DNA of 64,000 bases from Paracoccus sp. M683 (GCF_007096355.1 NZ_VKDF01000005.1:124001-188000); one strand, 5' to 3'. Counted from the first letter of the stretch, positions 15,919-26,976 are shown. Numbers and translations: made by a program. The notes: a model not told the origin generated them from the letters alone.

Positions 15919-17310
15919 TCAGCCGGTCAGGCCCAGCAGATACAGCGCGATCCCGGCCGCGCCTGCGCCCGCCAGGACCGGGATCATGCCCAGTTTCAGC
16001 CGGAACACCGCGAAAATCGCCAGTGCCGACAGCGCCGCCGCCGCCCAGTTGACCGATCCGGGAACGGGCAGCTCCAACGACAGCGGCCCGGCCTGCCAGC
16101 GGATGACCTCGCGCCAGATGACGTGGATGGCAAACCACATCGCCAGGTTCAGGATCACGCCAACAACCGCCGCCGTCACCGCCGTCAGCGCCGATGACAG
16201 CGCCTTGTTGGCGCGCAGCCGCTCCATCCAGGGCGCGCCGAGGAAGATCCAGGCAAAGCAGGGCGCAAAGGTCACCCAGGTGGCCAGCAGCCCGCCGGCG
16301 GTGCCGGCCCAAAGGCTGCCGGTTTCGCGCCACGCGCCCATGAAACCCACGAATTGCAGGACCATGATCAGCGGGCCGGGTGTCGTCTCGGCCATGCCCA
16401 GCCCGTCCAGCATCTCGCCCGGTTCCAGCCAGCCATAAGTGCCGACGGCTTCCTGCGCGACATAGGCCAGCACCGCATAGGCGCCGCCAAAGGTGACCAC
16501 CGCCATCTTGGAAAAGAAGGCGGCAATATCGGCAAAGACATTGCCCGGCCCAAGCGACAGCACCAGAACCGCGACCGGCACCAGCCATAGCGCCAATGCC
16601 GCGATCCCGGCCCAAAGCGCCCCGCGTCGCGCCGTGGCGGGCATGTCCCGCATCTCTTCGCCCAGCAGGGTATCGCGGTCGTCGACCTGCGCGTCGCCCA
16701 TCGCGCCATGTCCGCCACCCGGAGCAAAGGCGGTAAACCCGGCTTTTGCGCCCAGAAAGCCGATCAGCGCCGCCATCGCCACGATCAACGGAAAGGGCGC
16801 GGCAAAGGCAAAGATGGCCAGGAAAGACAGCGCCGCAATGGCCTGCATCGCCCGGTTCCGCAAGGCCCGCTTGCCGATGCGCACCAGCGCCTGCAAGACG
16901 ATGGCCAGCACCGCCGCCTTCAGCCCGAAGAACAGCCCCTCGACGATGCCCACATCGCCCCAGATCACATAGATCCAGCTGAGCGCCATGATCGAGACCA
17001 CGCCTGGCAGGATGAACAACCCGCCCGCGATGACCGCGCCCCGAACGCCATGCATCAGCCAGCCGATATAGGTGGCCAGCTGCTGCGCCTCGGGTCCGGG
17101 CAGCAGCATGCAGAAATTCAGCGCATGCAGAAAGCGGCCGTCGCCCAGCCAGCGTTTTTCCTCGACCAGGATGCGATGCATCACCGCGATCTGACCCGCC
17201 GGCCCGCCAAAGGACAGCGCAGCGACCCGCGCCCAGACCCGCGCCGACTCGGCCAGGGTGGGATAGGGCAAGCTTGCCTTGTCTGGCTGTGGCTCATCAG
17301 GTGCCGGCAT
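15919..17310 (-). CDS. chrA: Chromate transporter (ChrA, CHR family)
   Basis: A 463-residue two-domain CHR-family membrane protein with about ten to twelve hydrophobic helices. Domain 1 shows AALSFGGPAGQIAVMHRILVEEKRW and LNFCMLLPGPEAQQLATYIGWLMHG; domain 2 shows the related FGGAYAVLAYVAQEAV and MAETTPGPLIMVLQFVGFMGAW. ChrA proteins expel chromate, and some family members may carry other oxyanions. No chrB is seen nearby. It is convergent with the exporter operon and divergent from the mutarotase gene. Confidence 0.95.
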   Translation of the reverse strand: MPAPDEPQPDKASLPYPTLAESARVWARVAALSFGGPAGQIAVMHRILVEEKRWLGDGRFLHALNFCMLLPGPEAQQLATYIGWLMHGVRGAVIAGGLFILPGVVSIMALSWIYVIWGDVGIVEGLFFGLKAAVLAIVLQALVRIGKRALRNRAMQAIAALSFLAIFAFAAPFPLIVAMAALIGFLGAKAGFTAFAPGGGHGAMGDAQVDDRDTLLGEEMRDMPATARRGALWAGIAALALWLVPVAVLVLSLGPGNVFADIAAFFSKMAVVTFGGAYAVLAYVAQEAVGTYGWLEPGEMLDGLGMAETTPGPLIMVLQFVGFMGAWRETGSLWAGTAGGLLATWVTFAPCFAWIFLGAPWMERLRANKALSSALTAVTAAVVGVILNLAMWFAIHVIWREVIRWQAGPLSLELPVPGSVNWAAAALSALAIFAVFRLKLGMIPVLAGAGAAGIALYLLGLTG

Positions 17311-17478
17311 CCGCGGTTGCCCTTTTCGGCCGCTGTTTCACCGGCATGGATGAGGCAGAGCGGCCGGGCTGTCAACGATCTGCTGGGCGGGGCTGTCGGC
17401 CGCTGGCACGGGCCGAATTTTCGCCTATTCTTGGGGTATGCGGGGCTGGCCCGCGTGAACCCGCGTGAAGGAGAATTC

Positions 17479-17913
17479 ATGCTGCACGGTATTGACCCGC
17501 TCATCAGCCCGGACCTGCTGATGGTTCTCGCTTCGATGGGCCATGGCGACGAGATCGCGCTGGTTGATGCGAATTTCCCGGCGGTCTCGGTGGCGCGGGA
17601 CACCGTGCATGGCCGGGCGCTGCGGATGGATTGCGACGCCTTGCAGGCGATCCGGGCGGTGCTGTCGTTGCTGCCCGTCGATACCTTTGGGGATCAGCCG
17701 GTGCTGACCATGCAGGTGGTGGGCGACGCGCAGGCGGTGCCGCCCGTCGTGGCCGAGGCGGCACCGCTGTTCGCGGCCCAGGGGGCAGCCATGGGCTCGC
17801 TTGAGCGTTTCGCCTTTTACGAACAGGCCCGCCGGGCCTTTGCCGTGGTGCTGACGGCCGAGCCACGGTCCTACGGCAATTTCATCATCCGCAAGGGGAT
17901 CATCCTGCAATAG
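17479..17913 (+). CDS. fucU: L-fucose mutarotase (FucU/RbsD family)
   Basis: A 144-residue protein beginning MLHGIDPLISPDLLMVLASMGHGDEI, the FucU/RbsD signature. The C-terminus YGNFIIRKGII is also typical. It interconverts anomers of a monosaccharide, probably L-fucose given the dehydratase and lactonase genes nearby. The ATG at 17479 has AAGGAG upstream. Its 3' end overlaps the convergent IclR gene by 14 bases. Confidence 0.9.
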   Translation: MLHGIDPLISPDLLMVLASMGHGDEIALVDANFPAVSVARDTVHGRALRMDCDALQAIRAVLSLLPVDTFGDQPVLTMQVVGDAQAVPPVVAEAAPLFAAQGAAMGSLERFAFYEQARRAFAVVLTAEPRSYGNFIIRKGIILQ

Positions 17914-18691
17914 GCGCAAAGGAAAGCCGCGCCCCAAGCGTCAGCAATTTCGCCAGCGCCTCGGCCCGCTGGCCCGGCCCGTCCTCGTCAAGATGGCGGA
18001 TATAGGCGCAGGTCAGCACGGCGAACGCGTCGCCATCCGGGCCCAGAACAGGCACGCTGAGGTCGACCACGCCGACAAGCTGGCCTGACGGCGCTTCGCG
18101 ATAGCCGGCATCGCGGACGGCTTGCAAATGCCCGGAAATTTCGGCCAGCCGCTTGTCGGCACCAGAGATCCCCCATTGCGCCAAGGTGTCATCGCGGCGG
18201 TCGGGATGCTGAAAGGCCAGCAGCGTCTGGCCCGATCCGGTGGTGAACAGGTCAAGCTGGGCCCCGATCCGAACGCGAAATTCCCAATGCGCCTGCGGCC
18301 CGGCCTGTGCGATCACGATGCCGGTCCCGGTCTCGGGCATGACAAGGTGGCAGGATTGCCGCGTTTCCAGCGCAAAGGCGTGCATCAGCGGCTGCGCCTC
18401 GGCCGCCATCCGGCGCAGGGGCGGATAGTGATGGGCCAGCAGGAACAGCTTCATCGTCAGCGCATAGCGGTCGCCGCCATCCAGCCGGGTGACATAGCCC
18501 CGTGCCACCAGCCGTTCCAGCATGCGATAGATCTCGGACGGGCTGCGCCCCATTTCGCGCACGATCTCGCTGCGGGTCAGGCCATGGGCCTGCCGGGCCA
18601 GGATCTCAAGAATATCAAGCCCCTTGTCCAGCGCCGGCGCGCGATAGCGGTCCGCCTGAACCTCGTCATCCACCGGGTTTTCCGTGGCCAT
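17900..18691 (-). CDS. IclR-family transcriptional regulator
   Basis: A 263-residue regulator. The N-terminal winged helix (ALDKGLDILEILARQAHGLTRSEIVREMGRSPSEIYRMLERLVARGYV) is followed by an IclR effector domain (SCHLVMPETGTGIVIAQ, FTTGSGQTLLAFQ, GQLVGVVDLSVPVLGPDG). It is divergent from the sugar operon and the intergenic region holds two repeats of TTCATAT-N2-GAA. It most likely controls the lactonase-ABC-dehydratase operon. Confidence 0.93.
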   Translation of the reverse strand: MATENPVDDEVQADRYRAPALDKGLDILEILARQAHGLTRSEIVREMGRSPSEIYRMLERLVARGYVTRLDGGDRYALTMKLFLLAHHYPPLRRMAAEAQPLMHAFALETRQSCHLVMPETGTGIVIAQAGPQAHWEFRVRIGAQLDLFTTGSGQTLLAFQHPDRRDDTLAQWGISGADKRLAEISGHLQAVRDAGYREAPSGQLVGVVDLSVPVLGPDGDAFAVLTCAYIRHLDEDGPGQRAEALAKLLTLGARLSFAPIAG

Positions 18692-18749
18692 CCTCGTGGT
18701 CCTCCCTGTCTTTGCGCAATGCAGCCGAAGAAATCTGTTGCGTCAATAG

Positions 18750-18780
18750 TTCATATGTGAATACTTCATTCATATAAGAA
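18750..18780. promoter_or_regulatory. Tandem IclR-type operator sites and promoter of the sugar operon
   Basis: TTCATATGTGAA (18750-18761) and TTCATATAAGAA (18769-18780) are near-identical, partly symmetric sites 19 bp apart. On the plus strand they contain a candidate -35 TTCATA (18750-18755), 17 bases, then -10 TATAAG (18773-18778), so bound regulator would directly affect transcription of the lactonase operon. Confidence 0.6.
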
Positions 18781-18859
18781 TGCGCGTGACGGACGGGGAG
18801 GGTCTGATGCGGCTTTCAGGCGAAAACTGCCGGCGCGGTCGTGGCATGGCGGCCTGACC

Positions 18860-19669
18860 ATGGGGCTGGTCGACGCACATTGTCATTTCTGGCGGCTTGA
18901 TCGCGGTGATTACGGCTGGCTGGACGGGCAGGGCGGCCCGCTGGCGCCGATCCGGCGTGATTTCGGCCCCGCCCAGCATCCCGGCGATGGCCCGGTGATT
19001 GCGGTGCAGGCGGCGCCCAGCCTGGCCGAAACGGATTATCTGCTATCGCTCGGGCGGCAGACGTCGCGGATAGCCGGGGTGGTTGGCTGGGTCGATCTGG
19101 CGGCGGAAACGGCGGCCGATGACCTGCGGCGGCTCGCATCAGACCCGCTGTTCAAGGGTATCCGGCCGATGTTGCAGGACATCGCGCGGACCGACTGGCT
19201 GCTAGAGGCGCCGCGGCCCGAGGTCCTGGCGCTGCTGCCGCATCTGGGTCTGCGCTTTGACGCGCTGATCACGCCGCGCCATTTGCCGGTGCTGATCCGA
19301 TTTGCGCGCATGAACCCGGATCTGCCGATCGTCATCGACCATGCCGCCAAGCCGCAGCCCGGCAACCTTGCCACCTGGCGCGAGGGGATGGCGCGGCTGG
19401 CCAGTGACCGTCGCATTCATTGCAAGCTGTCAGGGCTGGTGACCGAATTGCCCGATCGCGACCAGCTGCGCGCCGTGATCGCGGATCTGCTGGATCTGTT
19501 CGGACCCGAGCGGCTGATCTGGGGCAGCGACTGGCCCGTGCTGACGCTGGCTGCCTCCTGGGACGAGTGGATGGCGCTGACCGATCAGGCGCTGTCCGGG
19601 CTGACCGGGGCCGAGCGTGCGGCAATCATGGGCGGCAATGCGGCGCGCTTCTATGGGGTGACGGCATGA
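18860..19669 (+). CDS. Amidohydrolase-family sugar lactonase (L-fuconolactonase type)
   Basis: A 269-residue TIM-barrel hydrolase of the amidohydrolase_2 group. The N-terminal DAHCHFWRL metal motif, the central [12 protein letters not shown] and the C-terminal [10 protein letters not shown] are characteristic of L-fuconolactone and related aldonolactone hydrolases. It would open L-fucono-lactone to L-fuconate after sugar dehydrogenation. First gene of a rightward operon; its stop overlaps the ABC ATPase start (ATGA). Confidence 0.9.
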   Translation: MGLVDAHCHFWRLDRGDYGWLDGQGGPLAPIRRDFGPAQHPGDGPVIAVQAAPSLAETDYLLSLGRQTSRIAGVVGWVDLAAETAADDLRRLASDPLFKGIRPMLQDIARTDWLLEAPRPEVLALLPHLGLRFDALITPRHLPVLIRFARMNPDLPIVIDHAAKPQPGNLATWREGMARLASDRRIHCKLSGLVTELPDRDQLRAVIADLLDLFGPERLIWGSDWPVLTLAASWDEWMALTDQALSGLTGAERAAIMGGNAARFYGVTA

Positions 19670-21180
19670 GCGAACTGATAAGGATGCAGGCGATCGACAA
19701 GCATTTCCCCGGCGTCCATGCGTTGAAATCCGTCGATTTCGACCTGCGCGCCGGCGAGGTGCATGCCCTGATGGGCGAGAATGGCGCCGGCAAGTCGACG
19801 CTGATGAAATGCCTGTCCGGGGTCTATCAGCCAGATGGCGGGCATATCCTTGTGAATGGCGCACAGGTCTCGCTGCCGGGGCCGAAGGCGGCGCAGGATC
19901 TGGGCATCGGCATGATCCATCAGGAACTGGCGCTGATGCCCGATCTGACCGTGGCGCAGAACATCTGGATCGGGCGCGAGCCGCGCAAAAGCCTTGGTCG
20001 GCTGGACGAGGCGAAACTGAACGCGCTGACGGCGGCGATCTTTGGCGGCATGAACATTCCGATGAACCCGATCGCGCGGGTGGGCGATCTGACCATTGCC
20101 CGCCAGCAGATGGTAGAAATCGGCAAGGCGCTGTCACACCGCTCGCGCGTGCTGATCATGGACGAACCCACGGCGGCGCTGAACGATGCCGAGATCGCGG
20201 AACTGTTCGCCATCATCCGCCGGCTGAAGTCCGAAGGCGTGGGCATCATCTATATCAGTCACAAGATGGACGAGATCAAACGCATCTCTGATCGGGTGAC
20301 GGTGATGCGCGATGGCGAATATGTCGGCACGGTCGAGGCCGCCAAGACGCCGATCAGCCGCATCATCGCGATGATGGTGGGCCGCGAACTCAGCGACGAG
20401 GCGGTCTCGATCCCCGATCTTTCCGCCGCCGAAACCGCGCTTGAGGTGCGCGGCATCGCCCGCGCGCCGGATCTGAAGGACATCAGCTTTTCGGTCAAGC
20501 AGGGCGAGATCCTGGGCTTTGCCGGGCTGATGGGGGCGGGGCGGACGGAACTGGCCCGCGCGATCTTTGGCGCCGATCCGCGCGACGCGGGCGAGGTGAT
20601 CGTCCATGGCAGGCCGACAGCCATCGCCAGCCCACGCGACGCGGTCGCGGCCGGCATCGGCTATCTGTCCGAGGATCGCAAGCATTTCGGCCTGGCCCTG
20701 CCGATGGATGTGCGGGCCAATATCGCCATGGCCAGCTTGCCGCGCTTTGCCGATCGGCTTGGCCGCCTTGACGAGACTCGCCTTGGCCAGATCGCGCGCG
20801 ACTATATCGCGACGCTGAAGATCCGCACGCCGGGCGACCGGAAAGAGGTGCGGCTGCTATCGGGCGGCAATCAGCAGAAGGTGGTCATCGCCAAATGGCT
20901 GCTGCGCGATTGCGACATCCTGATCTTCGACGAGCCGACGCGCGGCATCGACGTCGGCGCCAAGGCCGAGATCTATCGCCTGCTGACCGAACTGGCGGCG
21001 GGCGGCAAGGCGATCATCGTGATTTCCAGCGAACTGCCCGAGGTGCTGCGCCTGTCGCATCGCATCGCGGTCATGTGCGAGGGGCGGCTGACCGGCATCC
21101 TGCCCGGCGGCGCCTCGCAGGAACAGATCATGGAACTGGCGACGCAGAGGAACAGCATGACCAGGGAGAACGTGGCATGA
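19666..21180 (+). CDS. Sugar ABC transporter ATP-binding protein (RbsA/XylG/AraG family)
   Basis: A 504-residue duplicated ATPase. Domain 1 has Walker [10 protein letters not shown] and [10 protein letters not shown]; domain 2 has the degenerate Walker [10 protein letters not shown], a complete signature LLSGGNQQK and [14 protein letters not shown]. This is the usual layout of CUT2-family monosaccharide importers. Overlaps by four bases with both the lactonase and the permease gene. Confidence 0.95.
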   Translation: MSELIRMQAIDKHFPGVHALKSVDFDLRAGEVHALMGENGAGKSTLMKCLSGVYQPDGGHILVNGAQVSLPGPKAAQDLGIGMIHQELALMPDLTVAQNIWIGREPRKSLGRLDEAKLNALTAAIFGGMNIPMNPIARVGDLTIARQQMVEIGKALSHRSRVLIMDEPTAALNDAEIAELFAIIRRLKSEGVGIIYISHKMDEIKRISDRVTVMRDGEYVGTVEAAKTPISRIIAMMVGRELSDEAVSIPDLSAAETALEVRGIARAPDLKDISFSVKQGEILGFAGLMGAGRTELARAIFGADPRDAGEVIVHGRPTAIASPRDAVAAGIGYLSEDRKHFGLALPMDVRANIAMASLPRFADRLGRLDETRLGQIARDYIATLKIRTPGDRKEVRLLSGGNQQKVVIAKWLLRDCDILIFDEPTRGIDVGAKAEIYRLLTELAAGGKAIIVISSELPEVLRLSHRIAVMCEGRLTGILPGGASQEQIMELATQRNSMTRENVA

Positions 21181-22154
21181 GCGAGACCACAGCAATACGC
21201 GGCGGCGCGCAGCAGAAGCTGCTGGCATTTGCCAGCCTGATCGTTCTGGTCCTGGGTTTTTCGCTGGCCAGCCCGAATTTCTTCCAGACCTCGAACATCA
21301 TGGCGATCTTGCAGGCGGCCTCGGTCAACGGGGTGCTGGCCGTGGGGGTGACGCTGATCATCATCACCGGCGGCATCGACCTGTCCATCGGCACGCTGAT
21401 GACCTTTTGCGCGGTGATGACCGGCGTGGTCCTGACCTGGGCCGGGATGCCGCTGATCCTGGGCGTCGTGGCGGCAATCGCGACCGGGGCACTGTGCGGG
21501 CTGGTCTCGGGTTTTTTCGTGGCGCGGCTGAAAATCCCGCCCTTCATCGCCACTTTGGGGATGATGCTGATCCTGAAAGGCCTGTCACTGATCGTCACCG
21601 GCACCAAGCCGATCTATTTCAACGACACGCCGGGCTTCACGCTGATCGCGCAGGGATCGGTGATCGGGGCGCTGATTCCGGCCTTTCCGGTGCCGAACGG
21701 GGTGCTGATCCTGTTTCTGGTCGCGGGGGCAACGGCATGGGTGCTGTCGCGGACGGTGCTGGGGCGCTATACCTTCGCGCTTGGCTCGAACGAAGAGGCG
21801 GTGCGCCTGTCAGGCGTCAATACCGATGGCTGGAAGATGGCCATCTATGCGCTGGCGGGCGGCATTGTCGGCATCGGCGGGCTGCTGATCGCCAGCCGCC
21901 TGAACAGCGCCCAACCCGCGCTTGGCCTTGGTTACGAGTTGGAGGCGATCGCCGCCGTGGTCATCGGCGGCACATCGCTGGCCGGCGGGCGCGGCACCAT
22001 TCTGGGCACGCTGATCGGCGCGCTGATCATGGCGGTGCTGACCAATGGTCTGCGGGTGCTGTCGGTCGCGCCCGAATGGCAGACGGTTGTGACCGGGGCC
22101 ATCATCATCATCGCAGTCTATGCCGACCAGTTGCGGCACCGCAAATCATCCTAA
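21177..22154 (+). CDS. Sugar ABC transporter permease (RbsC family)
   Basis: A 325-residue membrane protein with about eight to nine hydrophobic helices. CUT2-permease motifs include [23 protein letters not shown] near the N-terminus, [15 protein letters not shown] in the middle and [22 protein letters not shown] near the end. It forms the channel of the monosaccharide importer. Coupled to the ATPase gene by ATGA. Confidence 0.95.
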   Translation: MSETTAIRGGAQQKLLAFASLIVLVLGFSLASPNFFQTSNIMAILQAASVNGVLAVGVTLIIITGGIDLSIGTLMTFCAVMTGVVLTWAGMPLILGVVAAIATGALCGLVSGFFVARLKIPPFIATLGMMLILKGLSLIVTGTKPIYFNDTPGFTLIAQGSVIGALIPAFPVPNGVLILFLVAGATAWVLSRTVLGRYTFALGSNEEAVRLSGVNTDGWKMAIYALAGGIVGIGGLLIASRLNSAQPALGLGYELEAIAAVVIGGTSLAGGRGTILGTLIGALIMAVLTNGLRVLSVAPEWQTVVTGAIIIIAVYADQLRHRKSS

Positions 22155-22221
22155 GCAGAAGGGGCGGCCAACACCCCCGAACCCCAACCCGACCATTCCA
22201 GTGAACCTCAGGGAGGAAACC

Positions 22222-23166
22222 ATGTTCACCAGACGAACCCTGCTTGGCGCGGCTGCCGCGATCTCGCTTCTGGCGCAGACGACCGGCGCCTTCGCGCAGG
22301 ACAAGCTTTATGTGCCGCTGATCTCTAAGGGCTTCCAGCACCAGTTCTGGCAGGCGGTAAAGGCGGGCGCCGACAAGGCGGCCGGGGAACTGGGCGTCGA
22401 GGTCACCTTTGAAGGCCCAGACAACGAAAGCCAGGTCGACAAGCAGATCGACATGCTGGCCGCCGCGCTGGCCAAGAACCCGGCCGCCATCGGCTTTGCC
22501 GCGCTGGACAGTCAGGCTGCCATCCCGCTGCTGCAACAGGCCAAGGATGCGGGGATTCCGGTGATCGCGTTCGACTCGGGCGTGGACAGCGATATCCCGC
22601 TGGCCACGGCGGCGACCGACAATCTTGCCGCTGCTGCGCTGGCCGCCGACAAGCTGGCCGAACTGATCGGTGGTGCGGGCAAGGTCGCGGTCGTGGCCCA
22701 CGACCAGACCTCGCGCACGGGCGTTGACCGGCGCGACGGCTTTCTGAACCGGATGAAGGAACAGCATCCCGATATCGAGGTGGTGACGGTTGAATATGGC
22801 GGCGGCGATCACCTGAAATCGACCGAGATCACCAAGGCCATTCTGACCGCCAATCCCGACATCAAGGGTATTTTCGGCACCAATGAAGGCAGCGCCATCG
22901 GCGTCTTGAACGGGGTGCGCGAGGCCGGGGCCGAGGTGGTGGTCGTGGGCTATGATTCCGGCAAGGCCCAGACCGACGCGATCCGCGCGGGCCAGATGGC
23001 CGGCGCCATCACCCAGAACCCGGTCGGCATCGGTTATGAGACGGTCAAGGCCGCTGTCGCCGCATCCAAGGGCGAAACGGTCGAGCCGAATATCGACACC
23101 GGCTTTTACTGGTATGACGCCACCAATATCGACAGCCCCGAAATCTCTGCTGTCCTTTACGAATAG
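22222..23166 (+). CDS. Sugar ABC transporter substrate-binding protein (RbsB-like)
   Basis: A 314-residue periplasmic protein. The signal peptide MFTRRTLLGAAAAISLLAQT...FAQ contains a twin arginine followed by TLLG, so Tat or Sec export is possible. The mature part is a type I binding protein (YVPLISKGFQHQFWQAVKAG, then GFAALDSQAAIPLLQQAKDAGIPVIAFDSG). A strong GGGAGGAAA ribosome-binding site lies upstream. It follows the permease by 67 bases. Confidence 0.94.
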   Translation: MFTRRTLLGAAAAISLLAQTTGAFAQDKLYVPLISKGFQHQFWQAVKAGADKAAGELGVEVTFEGPDNESQVDKQIDMLAAALAKNPAAIGFAALDSQAAIPLLQQAKDAGIPVIAFDSGVDSDIPLATAATDNLAAAALAADKLAELIGGAGKVAVVAHDQTSRTGVDRRDGFLNRMKEQHPDIEVVTVEYGGGDHLKSTEITKAILTANPDIKGIFGTNEGSAIGVLNGVREAGAEVVVVGYDSGKAQTDAIRAGQMAGAITQNPVGIGYETVKAAVAASKGETVEPNIDTGFYWYDATNIDSPEISAVLYE

Positions 23167-23306
23167 GCGAAAGCTACGACTAGGCGAAAGCCGGGACCGG
23201 GGGGGCGCGGCATTTGCGTTCCCCCGGCCAGTCAAGGGCCGGCGCGGGCTGTCCCGCGCGCCGGCTTCCTCACCAACGGCCAGCAATTGCGAAGGGTCGC
23301 CCAGCC

Positions 23307-24578
23307 ATGAAGATCACCAACCTGCGGACGGTTGACCTGCGTTTCCCGACCAGCGACAGCCTTGACGGCTCGGACGCGATGAACCCCGATCCCGATTATT
23401 CGGCCGCCTATGTCATCCTTGAAACCGACGGACCGCATCAGGGTCACGGCCTGACCTTCACCATCGGGCGCGGAAACGAGATCTGCGTCGCCGCCATTCA
23501 GGCCCTGCGGCATCTGGTCGTCGGGCTGGATCTGGACTGGATCGCCGCCGATATGGGACGCTTCTGGCGGCATGTCACCAGCGACAGCCAGCTGCGCTGG
23601 ATCGGGCCGGACAAGGGCGCGATCCATCTGGCCACCGGCGCGGTGGTCAATGCGGCCTGGGATCTGTGGGCCAAATCGGCGGGCAAGCCGGTCTGGCAGC
23701 TGGTGGCCGACATGACACCCCACGACTTGGTGCGCTGCATCGACTTCCGCAATCTCACCGATTGCATCACCCCTGAATGGGCGCTGGATTTCCTGACTGC
23801 GCAGGCCGCCGGCAAGGCCGGGCGGATCGCCACGCTGAAGGCCGAGGGCTATCCCTGCTATACGACCAGCGCGGGCTGGCTGGGCTATGACGATGCCAAG
23901 CTGCGTCGGCTGTGCCGCGAGGCGGTGGATGCGGGCTTTCGCCATATCAAGATGAAGGTCGGGCGCGACCTGGATGACGACATCCGCCGCCTGACCATCG
24001 CCCGCGACGAGGTCGGCCCCGACATCACCCTGATGATCGACGCCAACCAGATGTGGGAGGTGGGTCAGGCGGTCGACTGGCTGGGTCATCTGGCCTTTGC
24101 AAAGCCCTGGTTCATCGAGGAACCGACCAGTCCCGACGACATCCAGGGCCATCGCGCCATCCGTCAGGCCATTGCGCCGATGCAGGTGGCCACCGGCGAG
24201 ATGTGCCAGAACCGCATCATGTTCAAGCAGTTCATCACCCAGGGCGCCATCGACGTGGTGCAGATCGACAGCTGCCGTATGGGCGGGCTGAACGAGGTGC
24301 TGGCGGTGATGCTGATGGCGGCGAAATACGGGCTGAAGGTCTGCCCTCATGCCGGGGGGGTGGGGCTGTGCGAATATGTCCAGCATATGTCGATGATCGA
24401 CTATCTGTGCATCGCGGGCACGCGCGAGCGGCGGGTGATCGAATATGTCGACCATCTGCACGAACATTTCCTTGACCCCTGCGTGATCCGCAATGCCGCC
24501 TATATGCCGCCCTCGATGCCCGGCTTTTCCATCGAGATGCGGCCGCAGACGCTGGACGATTTCCGCTTTCGCGGATGA
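23307..24578 (+). CDS. L-fuconate dehydratase (enolase superfamily)
   Basis: A 423-residue mandelate-racemase/enolase-superfamily protein close in length and motif to L-fuconate dehydratase. It has the base motif K-x-K in IKMKVG, the metal ligands Asp (MIDANQMWE), Glu (WFIEEPTSPDD) and Glu (ATGEMCQNR), and the acid/base His in HAGGVGLCEYVQH. It converts L-fuconate to 2-keto-3-deoxy-L-fuconate. Start at 23307, 140 bases after the binding-protein gene; the gap carries two copies of AGGCGAAAGC. Confidence 0.92.
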   Translation: MKITNLRTVDLRFPTSDSLDGSDAMNPDPDYSAAYVILETDGPHQGHGLTFTIGRGNEICVAAIQALRHLVVGLDLDWIAADMGRFWRHVTSDSQLRWIGPDKGAIHLATGAVVNAAWDLWAKSAGKPVWQLVADMTPHDLVRCIDFRNLTDCITPEWALDFLTAQAAGKAGRIATLKAEGYPCYTTSAGWLGYDDAKLRRLCREAVDAGFRHIKMKVGRDLDDDIRRLTIARDEVGPDITLMIDANQMWEVGQAVDWLGHLAFAKPWFIEEPTSPDDIQGHRAIRQAIAPMQVATGEMCQNRIMFKQFITQGAIDVVQIDSCRMGGLNEVLAVMLMAAKYGLKVCPHAGGVGLCEYVQHMSMIDYLCIAGTRERRVIEYVDHLHEHFLDPCVIRNAAYMPPSMPGFSIEMRPQTLDDFRFRG

Positions 24579-24594
24579 GCTGGCCCGACACTGA

Positions 24595-25389
<795 letters not shown>

Positions 25390-25459
25390 GGGGGCGTTCC
25401 CATCAGCCCGGCCTCTCGGTAAGCTTGCATCGCAGTCGTCAACCCAAGGGAGCCGCGCT

Positions 25460-26530
25460 ATGAACAGACGGAACATGTAGTTGGGCGCAGGAGCTTTGGG
25501 TGCCATGAGCTTGCCGGGACGAAGCTTCGCAGATACGGGCGCGGGCTTTCTCGTGCCACCGGAAGAGGCCCCGCATCAGCGGACCTTCATGCAATGGCCG
25601 GTCAATCGCCGCGTGCATACCGACCCGGTCTTTCTGGACATGGTCCAGCAGACCATCGCCGATGTCGCCAACGCCATCGTCGCGTTCGAGCCGGTGACGA
25701 TGCTGGCCGCGCAGGCCGACCATGCCGGTGCGCGGGCAAAACTGTCCGGTAATGTCGAGCTGTGGGACATCCCGACCGAGGATCTGTGGTGCCGCGATTC
25801 CGGCCCCTTGTTCGTGATCGACGATGCGGGCAGGCTGGCGATCAGCCACATCCAGTTCAACGGCTGGGGCGAAAAGCAGATCAACCAGCGCGATTCGCGG
25901 ATCGCGGGGCTGCTGGCCGAAAGCCTTGGCCTGCCGCTGATGCCAAGCGGAGTGCGCGGCGAGGCGGGCGGCGTCGAGCAGGACGGCCACGGCCTGCTGA
26001 TGGCCCATGAAAGCAGCTGGGTAAACGACAACCGCAATCCCGGCATGTCGCGCGACCAGATCGAACAGCGGCTGCTGCGCGCCTATGGCGCCGAGCGCAT
26101 GATCTGGTCCGAAGGTGTCTGGGACGAGGATATCACCGATTACCACATCGACAGCCTTGCCCGGTTCACCGGGCCGGGGCGCGTGCTGATCAATCTGCCC
26201 GACGATCCCGATATGGAGGATTCCTTCCACGTCGCCGCCCTTGATACCCATGACGCGCTGGTTGCGGCGGGGCTCAGCGTGGATGTCATCCCCGAACCGC
26301 ATCGCCGCCGCGTCAAGGATATCGACTTTGTCGCCTCATATGCGAATTACTATGTCTGCAACGGGGCGGTCATCGCGGCACAGTTCGGCGACCGCGACAC
26401 CGACCAGATCGCAAGGGATGCGCTGGCGCGGCACTATCCGGGCCGGCAGATCGTGATGCTGAATGTCGATCCCCTGGGCGAAATGGGTGGCGGCATCCAC
26501 TGCGCCACGCAGCAGATGCCCGCGACATGA
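25460..26530 (+). pseudogene. Agmatine deiminase-family gene with a stop codon in its Tat signal peptide
   Basis: The ATG at 25460 has an AAGGGAG site seven bases upstream and begins MNRRNM, then TAG (25478-25480), then continues in the same frame as LGAGALGAMSLPGRSFA, a textbook Tat leader (RRNM-L-LGAGAL...). The TAG most simply derives from a Leu TTG codon. The rest of the frame is intact: a full PAD_porph/agmatine-deiminase domain with LWCRDSGPLF, the H in DYHIDSL and the nucleophile Cys in GGGIHCATQQMP. Reinitiation at TTG 25481 or ATG 25505 could yield a leaderless cytoplasmic enzyme, so the gene may be broken, relocalised, or the stop may be a sequencing error. Agmatine deiminases make N-carbamoylputrescine; the periplasmic substrate here is unknown. 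Confidence 0.85.
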
Positions 26531-26976
26531 CCTGGCTGGCACGCCATGCGCAGTCGATTCAGGCGGGATCGGCCATCCTGACGGCCATCGTGGCCCTTGC
26601 CGCCCTGATCGGCGTGAAGGTCCAGCTTGATCAAGCGGATCGCGTGCAAAGGGAACAATCCGCGCGCGAGGCTTACCGCGCGCATCTGTCTCTGGCGGCA
26701 TCCATGCCCGATTTCGCCCAGCCCCAGGATGCCTGCCGGCTGCTGGTCTCGGGGCAGGGCGGTGCCTATGTCGCCTTTGTCGATCACCTGCTTTATTCGG
26801 CCGAACAGATGCTGGCCATCAGCGAAGGTTGGCAGAGGTCGTTCTTGGACGAACTGGCGGTTCATCGCGACTATCTGTGCATGGCCGAAGGCCCTGCGGG
26901 CGAGACCGAGGAAATGCACGCGCTGCTGTCGCAATTCAGGAACACCGCCTGTCCGACTGATCCGATCTGCGGCTAG
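26527..26976 (+). CDS. Hypothetical single-pass membrane protein
   Basis: A 149-residue protein whose start overlaps the deiminase stop (ATGA). One hydrophobic helix (SAILTAIVALAALIGVKVQL, about residues 15-34) is followed by an amphipathic stretch rich in Gln/Arg/Glu and a soluble domain of about 100 residues with three or four Cys. The pattern resembles small DUF4760-like proteins, but I do not recognise the family with confidence. The tight overlap suggests co-expression with the deiminase. Confidence 0.7.
   Translation: MTWLARHAQSIQAGSAILTAIVALAALIGVKVQLDQADRVQREQSAREAYRAHLSLAASMPDFAQPQDACRLLVSGQGGAYVAFVDHLLYSAEQMLAISEGWQRSFLDELAVHRDYLCMAEGPAGETEEMHALLSQFRNTACPTDPICG

Noticed and set aside
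23167-23306. Direct repeat AGGCGAAAGC (two copies near 23166-23192) as a regulatory element
   Set aside because: Just two short tandem copies after the binding-protein stop, with no symmetry or promoter context; more likely a chance duplication.
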